DNA from: a virus
Strand: one strand, 5' to 3'
Virus record (IMG/VR): IMGVR_UViG_3300036045_000010
Coordinates: 1 to 61,342 of that record
Length of the DNA: 61,342 nucleotides
The notes under the pieces are model-generated. The model was not told the origin of the DNA. It ran no database searches and was given only the letters and a program-made list of their open reading frames with translations. Position 1 is the first letter of the stretch. Each line of letters begins with the position of its first letter. Of this stretch, positions 14,601 to 21,208 are shown piece by piece. Both the position numbers and the translations under genes were made by a program.

Positions 14601-16514
14601 ATGCGCTACCAGACCTTTGACGACACCCCGCGGACGAGCTACGAGATCGCTGTTCTGACCCCCACCCTCGACGCGGCGGCCATCCGACGCGAATACATCG
14701 AGGCCCAGACGCTCGATCCGGCTGAGGTCATCGCTTACGAGCTCGTCAAGACTGGCAAGAAGACCTCGGCCGCAACCCAGCGCGCTTATCTCGACGAGCT
14801 CTTGCCGATCCTCGCCGAGCTCGGGGTGAAGTACCTCATCGTCGGCGACACCGAGTATTTCAAGACCCTGGCGGGCGTGCCCAAGGCCGAGGCCTATCTC
14901 GGCTACGCGCTCCCCTCGGTCTTTCCCGACGGGCTCCAGGGCGCCTTCCAGGTGCTCTACGCGCCCAACTTCCGCCAGGTCTTCCACAACCCCGGCCCCA
15001 CTAGGGCGAAGATCGCCCAGGCCTTCGACGCGCTCTGGAGCCACCGTCATGGCCGCTACCGGGATCCGGGCTGCGGCATCATCTCCCATGCCGCCTACCC
15101 CACCGAGCCCGCGGACATCGCCGCCTGGCTCCAGAAGCTCCTCGACATGGACGTGGACTTGACCGCGGACATCGAGACCTTCTCGCTCAAGCATCCGACG
15201 GCGGGGATCGGCACCATCGCCTTCGCCTGGTCCAAGCACGAGGGGGTCGCCTTTCCGGTCGATCTCGGATCCAACCCGCCGGCGGTGCGCAAGCTCCTTC
15301 TGAAGTTCTTTCGGGAGTTCCAGCGCAAGCTCGTCTGGCACAACATCAGCTTCGACGTCTATGTGCTGGTCTACCAGCTCTTCATGAAGGACCTCTGCGA
15401 CACCGAGAGCCTCCTGGACGGGCTGGAGGTCCTGCTCAGGAACTGGGACGACACCCGGCTCATCGCCTATCTCGCCACCAACTCCTGCGCCGGCAACGAG
15501 CTGGGTCTCAAGGCGCAGGCCCAGGAGTTCTCCGGGAACTACGTCCAGGACGAGATCAAGGACATCGCTCGGATTCCCTTGCCCGAGCTCTTGCAATACA
15601 ATCTCGTCGACGCGCTTTCCACCTGGTTCGTCTACGAGAAGCGCTGGCCCCAGCTCGTCGCCGACGAGCAGCTCGAGATCTACGAGACGATCTTCAAGCC
15701 GGCGATCTGGGACATCATCCAGATGCAGCTCACCGGGCTGCCGCTCGACATGGACCGAGTGCGCGAGGTCAAGACTGTTCTCAACAAGGACGCCGCCAAG
15801 GCTCTCGACGCCATCCAGACGCACCCGCTCGTCGAGGAGATGACTCACATCCTCAACGTCGAGCACGTCGAGGCGCGCAACGCCGAGCTCAAGAAGAAGC
15901 GCATCAAGCTCGGCGACGAGCCCCAGACGTTCAACCCCAACTCCGGACCGCAGATGCAGCGGCTGCTCTACGAGCTCGCCGGCCTGCCCGTGATCGAACG
16001 TACCGAGACCGGCCAGCCCGGGACCGGCAAGGAGATCCTCGAGAAGCTGAAGGCCCACACCCAGAGCCAGAAGCTCCGGGATCTGCTCGACGCTCTGCTC
16101 GACCACGCGGCGGTCGACAAGATCCTCACCGCCTTTATCCCGGCCATGGAGGAGGCCACGCTCGGGCCCGACGGGGTCTACTACCTCTTCGGCAAGTTCA
16201 ACCTCGGTGGCACGGTGAGCGGAAGGCTTTGTGTGGCGGGAGACACCCAGGTGATGACCGAAGACGGGCCGATCACCATCTCGCAGCTTGTCTTGGAGGA
16301 ACGATCCTGTAAAGTGTTGACACACGAAGGACGGTTCCAGCCAATCATCGGGCACTACCGCAAGGGACGCGAGGAGATGTTCGAGGTTGAGCTGGAATCG
16401 GGGAAACGCATCACCTGCACCCTGGGACATAGATTCCTGACCACCGTGGGCTGGATGTCGCTCAAAGACATCATGAACTCTCCGACGGAGATCGAGATCT
16501 ATGAAGCTGGCTAA
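14601..16514 (+). CDS. DNA polymerase I piece A: exonuclease domain, start of polymerase domain, intein N-half
   Basis: Family A DNA polymerase (N4 gp39-like), first of four pieces, 637 aa. The 3'-5' exonuclease motifs are DLTADIETFSL (Exo I), LVWHNISFDVYVL (Exo II) and YNLVDALSTWFVY (Exo III region). Polymerase sequence begins after about residue 360 and reaches FNLGGTVSGRL, which normally continues as SSSDPNLQ. Here residue 544 is instead Cys1 of an intein: CVAGDTQVMTEDG (block A) and LGHRFLTTVGWMSLKDI (block B), ending at a stop after residue 637. The missing polymerase follows in pieces at 16671, 17949 and 19237. Activity would need trans-splicing and subunit assembly. Confidence 0.85.
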   Translation: MRYQTFDDTPRTSYEIAVLTPTLDAAAIRREYIEAQTLDPAEVIAYELVKTGKKTSAATQRAYLDELLPILAELGVKYLIVGDTEYFKTLAGVPKAEAYLGYALPSVFPDGLQGAFQVLYAPNFRQVFHNPGPTRAKIAQAFDALWSHRHGRYRDPGCGIISHAAYPTEPADIAAWLQKLLDMDVDLTADIETFSLKHPTAGIGTIAFAWSKHEGVAFPVDLGSNPPAVRKLLLKFFREFQRKLVWHNISFDVYVLVYQLFMKDLCDTESLLDGLEVLLRNWDDTRLIAYLATNSCAGNELGLKAQAQEFSGNYVQDEIKDIARIPLPELLQYNLVDALSTWFVYEKRWPQLVADEQLEIYETIFKPAIWDIIQMQLTGLPLDMDRVREVKTVLNKDAAKALDAIQTHPLVEEMTHILNVEHVEARNAELKKKRIKLGDEPQTFNPNSGPQMQRLLYELAGLPVIERTETGQPGTGKEILEKLKAHTQSQKLRDLLDALLDHAAVDKILTAFIPAMEEATLGPDGVYYLFGKFNLGGTVSGRLCVAGDTQVMTEDGPITISQLVLEERSCKVLTHEGRFQPIIGHYRKGREEMFEVELESGKRITCTLGHRFLTTVGWMSLKDIMNSPTEIEIYEAG

Positions 16515-16949
16515 ATAAACTGAGGACGGCGAGGGGAGTATCATTCCCCTCGCCCAGGCCCCCAAGCCACAATGTGCGAAGGCGTTCATATCCAAGGAGG
16601 ATTTTGACCGCCTCTACCACCAGAAAGGCGGACACCGCGAGTCGCTTCAGAAGCTGGGCGTCGGCTCGAAGTGCTTTCAGAACAGCCTGCATCGGTGGTA
16701 TCCCGACCCGGCGGAGCGGGAGCGTATCCGCGCAGGCAAGCTACGAGCGACCGACGCTGCGAAGGACGCCATCGCCCAAGCCGCCGGCTACACCCTCATA
16801 CGATTAGATTGCGCGAAGTGGAAAAACAAGAAGGCCATCTACGGGCGAGTCGAATCCGCGCTGTCCGAAATGTTGGGGTTCATGAAGTCTGGGACATCGG
16901 AGTCGCCGGCGATCATTCCTATGTCGGCAACGGGATCGTGAACCACAAC
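16230..16949 (+). other. Split mini-intein in DNA polymerase (between SGRL and SSSDPNLQ)
   Basis: The N-half starts at Cys1 (16230-16232) and ends at the stop 16512-16514 (94 residues, blocks A and B). The C-half is in the same frame but after further in-frame stops; it carries HEVWDIGVAGDHSYVGNG (block F) and IVNHN (block G), ending at Asn 16947-16949, with Ser+1 at 16950. N-half plus about 44 C-half residues is close to the size of a bare splicing domain, so the halves form a complete mini-intein. All splicing residues seen (Cys1, block B His, His-Asn, Ser+1) are intact. Confidence 0.75.
16519..16939 (+). pseudogene. Start-less frame between the intein halves; decayed endonuclease-like domain
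   Basis: A +1 frame is open for 140 codons but has no ATG, GTG or TTG until near its end. It encodes convincing protein: a helix-turn-helix-like stretch (KEDFDRLYHQKGGHRESLQK) and AGYTLIRLDC followed by WKNKKAIYGR, which loosely resembles the C-terminal end of Vsr/DUF559-type nucleases. A 10-bp hairpin (GGCGAGGGGA at 16528-16537 with 16545-16554) lies at its beginning. It overlaps the intein C-half in another frame. Probably the residue of the intein's homing domain; translation by recoding is a weaker possibility. Confidence 0.4.
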
Positions 16950-17267
16950 AGCTCGTCGGATCCCAATCTTCAGACGATTCCGGCAAACTCCAAATACGCG
17001 AAGCTGATCAAGAGCTGCTTCGTGGCCCCAAAGGGATGGCTTTTTTGCGGGTTGGACTTTAATTCGCTGGAAGACATGATCTCGGCGCTGACGACGAAAG
17101 ACCCCAACAAGCTTCTTGTTTATATTGGCTCCATTGTGTATGGTGTGAGGGTCGATGGAGCGTTGAAGTGGATCAATGAAACCGATCGCGTTCACTATCA
17201 GGGATCTGTATATACAGGCTCTGAGTTCGCAACCATGCTCCGAACCAGTGGCAGGGTTTGCGGGTAA
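16671..17267 (+). CDS. DNA polymerase I piece B: intein C-half, motif A region, extra C-terminal tail
   Basis: The frame begins with a GTG at 16671 but looks like protein only from about 16818 (another GTG), so the true start is uncertain. It holds the intein C-half to Asn at 16949, then polymerase sequence SSSDPNLQTIPANSKYAKLI and motif A with the catalytic Asp in GLDFNSLEDMISALTTKDPN. After KLLVY the sequence leaves the polymerase family and runs for about 45 residues (GVRVDGALKWINETDRV, TGSEF) to a stop. This tail is homologous to the tail of piece C. It overlaps the HNH gene by 92 nt. Confidence 0.7.
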   Translation: MLSEQPASVVSRPGGAGAYPRRQATSDRRCEGRHRPSRRLHPHTIRLREVEKQEGHLRASRIRAVRNVGVHEVWDIGVAGDHSYVGNGIVNHNSSSDPNLQTIPANSKYAKLIKSCFVAPKGWLFCGLDFNSLEDMISALTTKDPNKLLVYIGSIVYGVRVDGALKWINETDRVHYQGSVYTGSEFATMLRTSGRVCG

Positions 17268-17949
17268 ATACGAAGTCTTCCCCGATGGGCGTATCTGGAA
17301 TGTCCATCGGGAAAAATGGCAAAGTCAGTCAGATGCGGGGCCATATCTGAAGGTTCACTTGCATGACGGCCGGGCGGAGCACCAACTCTTGGTGCATCGA
17401 CTGGTCGCTATGCACTTTCTACCGAACCCGGCGAGCGCCCCGATCGTCAATCACCAGGATGGCGATAAGCACCACAATGCCGTCGGCAATCTGGAGTGGG
17501 TCTCTGAAGAGCGCAACGCGCAGCATGCGCTGGAGCTGGGACTTCGCGGAGGCTACATACCTGTCCCTCAGAAACGCGCCTTGTTGCACGCCGTCCTGAC
17601 CGAGAGCGCAACAGTTCTGGATCTCGCCCGACACACCGGGAGGCGGATGGAAACCCTCCACAGAATGCTGAGAGTCCAAGCCGATAAAGACGGCCTCACA
17701 GAGCAGTGGCAAGCCAATGCCTGGAAAACGCGCCGCAAAGCTTCAATGCGCAACCTGGCTCCCTTAAACGTCAACGCTTTGTCGCCGGATGACGTCGCCA
17801 GATTGTTTGCGCGCGCGCTGCAAGGTGAGCGCCTCATCGACCTAGCGAAGGAAGTCGATCGACATCCAGGCACAATAGGTCCTTTGCTCAAAGCCTACGG
17901 AAAGGCCAACAACATCCCGACAGATTTCCGCCGAAAGAGGGCAGCGTAA
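17176..17949 (+). CDS. HNH homing endonuclease (NUMOD4 + HNH_3 type)
   Basis: Free-standing homing endonuclease of 257 aa inserted between polymerase pieces B and C. NUMOD4-like domain: EPVAGFAGKYEVFPDGRIWN. HNH_3 domain: VHRLVAMHFLPNP then IVNHQDGDKHHNAVGNLEWV with the expected His and Asn residues, then SEERNAQHA. The C-terminal 100 residues contain helix-turn-helix-like segments (DLARHTGRR, DLAKEVDRHPGTIGPLLKAY) likely to read the target DNA. It appears intact. It probably cut an uninterrupted polymerase gene between KLLVY and GYDGHSLR and inserted there. Confidence 0.85.
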   Translation: MKPIAFTIRDLYIQALSSQPCSEPVAGFAGKYEVFPDGRIWNVHREKWQSQSDAGPYLKVHLHDGRAEHQLLVHRLVAMHFLPNPASAPIVNHQDGDKHHNAVGNLEWVSEERNAQHALELGLRGGYIPVPQKRALLHAVLTESATVLDLARHTGRRMETLHRMLRVQADKDGLTEQWQANAWKTRRKASMRNLAPLNVNALSPDDVARLFARALQGERLIDLAKEVDRHPGTIGPLLKAYGKANNIPTDFRRKRAA

Positions 17950-18224
17950 TGGTAGACATCGTCATTCCAGATGACGCGACCCTCTGCCTGGAAAGTGAGA
18001 CGAAAGTTCCCGGCTACGACGGGCATAGCCTGCGAGCGTTCAGCTACTTCCCCGAGAAGATGCCCGACATCGAAGAAGCCCCCGAAGGATCTCGCTGCTT
18101 CGAGGTCCAGATCGGTGGCAAGAAGCTCTGGCTCCACGAGACGGAGCTGGTCACCTATCTCGGCCAGGAGATGACCGGGCTCGAGTTCTGGGAGCGCTTG
18201 CATGGCGTCCGTGCTTTGGTGTAA
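17949..18224 (+). CDS. DNA polymerase I piece C: GYDGHSLRAF helix region plus tail
   Basis: Protein of 91 aa starting at an ATG overlapping the HNH stop (TAATG), so translation is coupled. After a 20-residue head (VDIVIPDDATLCLESETKV) it resumes the polymerase family with PGYDGHSLRAFSYFPEKMPDI, which normally follows motif A. A tail follows (CFEVQIGGKKLWLHETELV, TGLEFW) that matches the tail of piece B at 15 of 38 aligned positions without gaps. The next polymerase residues, around INSL, are in piece D about 1 kb away. Its own start, stop and ribosome site (AGAGGG) favour a separate subunit rather than an intron exon. Confidence 0.7.
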   Translation: MVDIVIPDDATLCLESETKVPGYDGHSLRAFSYFPEKMPDIEEAPEGSRCFEVQIGGKKLWLHETELVTYLGQEMTGLEFWERLHGVRALV

Positions 18225-18250
18225 CATCAACCCAGATCACGAATGAAGAG

Positions 18251-18416
18251 ATCCCCGCCGGGGGATGGGCGCTCTCGTAGCGCCGAAGCCGGGATCGGGC
18301 CTGCGGATCAAACAGCGGCGCACTTGTAGGTTCATGCCGTGAACCTTCAGAGGAACCCGGACGGGGACCGCAGCAGGTGAGAACCCTGCACGAAATGTCC
18401 TCCATACCAGGAGGAC
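18251..18416 (+). ncRNA. Candidate structured RNA with pseudoknot, within the polymerase locus
   Basis: No reading frame fits, but pairing is dense. Hairpins: 18251-18256 with 18261-18266; 18268-18273 with 18279-18284; 18328-18334 with 18340-18346; 18373-18377 with 18385-18389; 18397-18403 with 18410-18416. In addition CCGGG (18289-18293) can pair with CCCGG (18356-18360), and CTGCGG (18301-18306) with CCGCAG (18368-18373), which cross to form a pseudoknot. It may be a ribozyme remnant (for example of an intron) or a leader RNA. It did not match the ordered core elements of a group I intron that I could check by eye. Confidence 0.45.
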
Positions 18417-18459
18417 GGTCATCATCACACCCACCCACACCAAACCAAAGAGGCAGTTC

Positions 18460-18663
18460 GTGCTTTACGCCGTCTTCTCCCTCTGCCTGGTCGCCACCGG
18501 CGAATGCCGCAACGTCGAGCTGCCTCTGCCCGATCGAAACGTCACGCCCTACGCCTGCGCCCGCCAGGTACAGGCCTCGATCGCCACCTACCTCGCCACC
18601 CTGCCCCATTCCAGGGGCTACCGGATCGAACGCTTCGGCTGCGTTCGTGGCATGGGAGCCTGA
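18460..18663 (+). CDS. Small secreted or membrane-associated protein, 67 aa
   Basis: GTG start preceded by AGAGG 8 nt upstream. It starts MLYAVFSLCLVATGECRNVE, a short hydrophobic N-terminus, and has four Cys residues. The pattern of an early Cys, an ACARQVQ helix and a late RFGCV occurs in small phage proteins of unknown function. It is inserted between polymerase pieces C and D. Confidence 0.55.
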   Translation: MLYAVFSLCLVATGECRNVELPLPDRNVTPYACARQVQASIATYLATLPHSRGYRIERFGCVRGMGA

Positions 18664-18666
18664 ACC

Positions 18667-19233
18667 ATGCTCAACGATCCCCGCAGCCGCATGCCCCGCG
18701 AGACCGAGGTCGCCACCGAGCGCGGCTACTACGACTTCATGGATCCCGATCCCGCCACCCTCTACACCATGGAGGAGGCAGGCGTCGTCCTCTCGCGGAT
18801 TTGCCGCTTCGGCGGCCGGGGGCCGCGCTTCTACAGCGTCGCCGAGCATACCGTGCTCTGCGACAATATCGCGATCCGCCTCAACTACACCCTCGAACAA
18901 CGCCGATCGGTGTTTCTGCACGACGTGCCCGAAGCGATCGTCGGCGATGTCACGACGCCGTTGAAACGTCAGCTCCGGGACTTCGCGCCCATCGAAGAGA
19001 TCACCGCGGCTGCCTACCGCGCGCGCTACGATGTGCTCGACATCCCGGCGCTGGTGAAGAAGGTCGACCTGCTCGCTTTCTCGGTCGAGGCGCGGGATTT
19101 CTTCCCGTCTCATGGCTTCGTGCGCGACCTTCCCGCACCGCCTGTCCTGGCGGTACTGAAACCGCCTCGCTGGAGCATGGAGAAGGCGGCTCGCCAATTC
19201 GCTGCCCGAGCCCTGCGCATAAGGCTTTCCTGA
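18667..19233 (+). CDS. HD-domain phosphohydrolase (YfbR-like)
   Basis: Protein of 188 aa. HD-type metal-binding residues: His in SVAEHTVLCD, His-Asp in VFLHDVPEAIVGD, and a later Asp in the helix KKVDLLAF. Length and motif order fit YfbR-like 5'-deoxynucleotidases and related HD proteins found in phages. It probably acts on dNMPs or other nucleotides, in line with dcd, thyX and the HAD phosphatase. Its placement inside the polymerase locus is odd; it ends 3 nt before piece D. Confidence 0.75.
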   Translation: MLNDPRSRMPRETEVATERGYYDFMDPDPATLYTMEEAGVVLSRICRFGGRGPRFYSVAEHTVLCDNIAIRLNYTLEQRRSVFLHDVPEAIVGDVTTPLKRQLRDFAPIEEITAAAYRARYDVLDIPALVKKVDLLAFSVEARDFFPSHGFVRDLPAPPVLAVLKPPRWSMEKAARQFAARALRIRLS

Positions 19234-19236
19234 TCC

Positions 19237-19989
19237 ATGTTGGTCATCGACGAGATGGTCGACGGAATCCGAGAGATATCCGTGGCCGAGCACAACGTGC
19301 GGCGGATCAACTCGCTCGCCGAGAAGGCCTCTCCGCACGCCGCCCATCGCCAGGCCTCGAAGGTGCCCACTTTCTCGCTGACCTATCAGGGCACCTACTT
19401 CACCCTCATGGCCAAATGCGGCTTCACCAAGGAAGTGGCCCGACAAATCGAGACGCGCTACCACGAGCTCTACAAGGTTTCCGACGCCTGGGTGGCGGCG
19501 AAGCTCGACGAGGCCTCGCGGGTCGGTTACGTCACCGCCGCGTTCGGGCTCCGGGTCCGCACGCCTCTGCTCCACCAGGTGATCCGTGGCAATTCCCGCA
19601 CCCCCCACGAGGCCCAGCAGGAAGGCCGCACCGCCGGCAACGCCCTCGGGCAGTCCTGGTGCCTGCTCAACACCCGCTCGGGCACGGCTTTCATGCAGGA
19701 GGTCCGCTCCGGCCCCCACCGGCTCGACATTCGGTCCTGCGCCCAGATCCACGACGCGCAGTATTATCTCATCCGCGACGACATCGAGACCGTGGAGTAC
19801 GTCAACCAACGCCTAGTCGAAGCCGTGCGCTGGCAGGATCATCCCGACATCGCCCATGACGTGGTCAAGCTCGGCGGCGAGCTCTCGATCTTTCACCCGA
19901 GCTGGGCCCAGGAGTTCACCATTCCGAATGGTGCCTCCACCGAAGCGGTTTTCTCTGCGGTGAGGAAGCACATGGAGAAGTTCTCCTGA
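19237..19989 (+). CDS. DNA polymerase I piece D: motifs B and C
   Basis: C-terminal piece, 250 aa. After a 20-residue head (LVIDEMVDGIREISVAEHNV) it resumes with RRINSL, then motif B HRQASKVPTFSLTYQGT, the conserved EGRTAGNALGQSWCLLNTRS, and motif C AQIHDAQYYLIRDD with the catalytic His-Asp. The remainder (HDVVKLGGELSIFHPSW) is the usual C-terminus of this phage polymerase group. It has its own ATG but only a weak ribosome site, 3 nt after the HD gene, so coupling is likely. Together pieces A-D contain every catalytic motif of a family A polymerase. Confidence 0.8.
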   Translation: MLVIDEMVDGIREISVAEHNVRRINSLAEKASPHAAHRQASKVPTFSLTYQGTYFTLMAKCGFTKEVARQIETRYHELYKVSDAWVAAKLDEASRVGYVTAAFGLRVRTPLLHQVIRGNSRTPHEAQQEGRTAGNALGQSWCLLNTRSGTAFMQEVRSGPHRLDIRSCAQIHDAQYYLIRDDIETVEYVNQRLVEAVRWQDHPDIAHDVVKLGGELSIFHPSWAQEFTIPNGASTEAVFSAVRKHMEKFS

Positions 19990-20049
19990 ATTCCGCCGAG
20001 CTTTGCCCAAACCACATCACTTCATTCCCACCCACATAGGATCATCTCC

Positions 20050-20394
20050 ATGGACTCCGAGACCGCCCTGCCTCCGACCCCGAGCCATTACTGGCTCGGG
20101 GTCTGCACCGTCATCTTTCGCCGCGGCTCGGAGAGCGCCGATCCTCACGCCAAGAAGGTGAACGTCCTGCTCGACACCCCCACCGCCAACTTCGACCGCA
20201 CCTGCCTCGCCGAGCTCCAGCGCGCGGCGGCCCGAACCGCGGTCGCCAAGCACCAGCTGCCGACGGCGAAGCTGCGAGAGGTGCTGATCGACAACATCAT
20301 CCCGCTGGGAATGATGACCCGAGAGCAGTTCGTCGTCGAGCCAGAGGCTTTCTCTGAGGCTCCCTCCGACCCCGCTCCCCAGCCGGAGGCCTGA
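20050..20394 (+). CDS. Hypothetical protein downstream of polymerase, 114 aa
   Basis: Preceded by a C/A-rich leader and AGGATCA. It has a beta-rich N-terminal half (SHYWLGVCTVIFRRG) and a Pro/Glu-rich C-terminal tail. No family was recognised. Confidence 0.65.
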   Translation: MDSETALPPTPSHYWLGVCTVIFRRGSESADPHAKKVNVLLDTPTANFDRTCLAELQRAAARTAVAKHQLPTAKLREVLIDNIIPLGMMTREQFVVEPEAFSEAPSDPAPQPEA

Positions 20395-20397
20395 GCC

Positions 20398-20583
20398 ATG
20401 ATCGGCGAATGGATGCTCATTCTCATCCTGGTCGGCAGGGACGGTCCTGGCGTCGAGGTCGTTCCCATGAACACCGAGGCCGCCTGCAACACTGTCGTGA
20501 ACGCGTTCAGCAAGAACCCGGAGAGCATGATCGCGGCGATCTGCATCTACGATCCCATCCCTGTGAAAGGAGAGCCCACGTGA
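20398..20583 (+). CDS. Small protein with hydrophobic N-terminus, 61 aa
   Basis: Starts MIGEWMLILILVGRDGPG. Two later Cys residues (EAACNTVVNAF and AAICIYD) and the overall plan are similar to the 18460 product: hydrophobic start, Cys-bearing helix, terminal strand with Cys. Function unknown. Confidence 0.5.
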   Translation: MIGEWMLILILVGRDGPGVEVVPMNTEAACNTVVNAFSKNPESMIAAICIYDPIPVKGEPT

Positions 20584-21092
20584 CCGTCGAAGCCCCCGAG
20601 ACATTCGAAATCATCAACGTCCACGGGACGCCCGACTATCCCTACAACGGTCATCCGCTGCTCCAGGCGACCCTCGCCTGGCTGCAGGCGCACGATCCTG
20701 CGCCCACCGACGATGATCGGCCGCGACCGAACGTCGAGCGCCTTCCCATGTACATCTCGAAGTTCGGCGCAACAATGACTTTCTCCATGGCGAACTGGAG
20801 GTTTGACGACCCGCACTGCGGCACGACCTGCTGCATGGGGGGCTTCATTCAGGAGCTGGCGTTTTCAGGTGCAATGACGACGAGCATATACGACGTTGCC
20901 GAAGCCGCCGGCCTGACTGAAGACGAGGCCTATACCCTCTTCTACCCGGACGACGATAACTACTACGACCCACCGATCAACCTTAACCGGGTCACGCCCG
21001 CGATTGCGGCCGACGTGCTGGAGCTGTTCATGAAAACCGGCGAGATCTACTTTCCGCCGGAACTGGCATTCTACTATGACGACGAGTTCTGA
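20580..21092 (+). CDS. Conserved-type phage protein with CGTTCC motif, 170 aa
   Basis: GTG start overlapping the previous stop, with AAAGGAGA 10 nt upstream. The central sequence DDPHCGTTCCMGGFIQELA with clustered Cys is a pattern seen in phage proteins of unknown function. The C-terminus is acidic and Tyr-rich (FYPDDDNYYDPP). No enzyme motif was recognised. Confidence 0.6.
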   Translation: MTVEAPETFEIINVHGTPDYPYNGHPLLQATLAWLQAHDPAPTDDDRPRPNVERLPMYISKFGATMTFSMANWRFDDPHCGTTCCMGGFIQELAFSGAMTTSIYDVAEAAGLTEDEAYTLFYPDDDNYYDPPINLNRVTPAIAADVLELFMKTGEIYFPPELAFYYDDEF

Positions 21093-21116
21093 GCCAACCC
21101 CCTCATTCTTGAACGT

Positions 21117-21174
21117 CAGCCCCAAACCCCTTTTTGGGGCTGGCGCTCCTGCGGTGTGATGGGGTATCACACCG
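21117..21174. repeat. Two tandem stem-loops before the nuclease gene
   Basis: CAGCCCCAAA (21117-21126) pairs with 21133-21142, and CGGTGTGAT (21152-21160) pairs with ATCACACCG (21166-21174). The first could act as a terminator-like structure after the preceding gene, the second as a leader element or operator. No long T-run follows either. Confidence 0.5.
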
Positions 21175-21208
21175 ATTCGCACCATCATTCGCCATTTATG
21201 GGGAACAC

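Noticed and set aside
16505-16530. Sequencing error as the cause of the broken intein
   Set aside because: The frame of the intein N-half and the +1 frame both have stops here (16512 and 16516), and further stops follow, so no single insertion or deletion restores a continuous intein. The splicing halves also remain intact.
17131-17948. Group I intron carrying the HNH gene between polymerase pieces B and C
   Set aside because: Piece B's tail is conserved at the protein level with piece C's tail, and piece C has its own coupled start; little space outside the HNH frame remains for an intron core. Separate polypeptides explain the data better, although RNA data could still show splicing.
18225-18459. 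Cobalamin riboswitch or HDV-like ribozyme
   Set aside because: Some strings (CCAGGAGGAC, GGGGACCGCAGC) and the crossing helices recall these classes, but the ordered conserved boxes or the hairpin between the last two pseudoknot strands are missing.
18151-19809. - strand open frame of about 550 codons across the HD gene and polymerase piece D
   Set aside because: It is a shadow of recognised + strand genes, crosses the structured RNA region, and has no recognisable domain.
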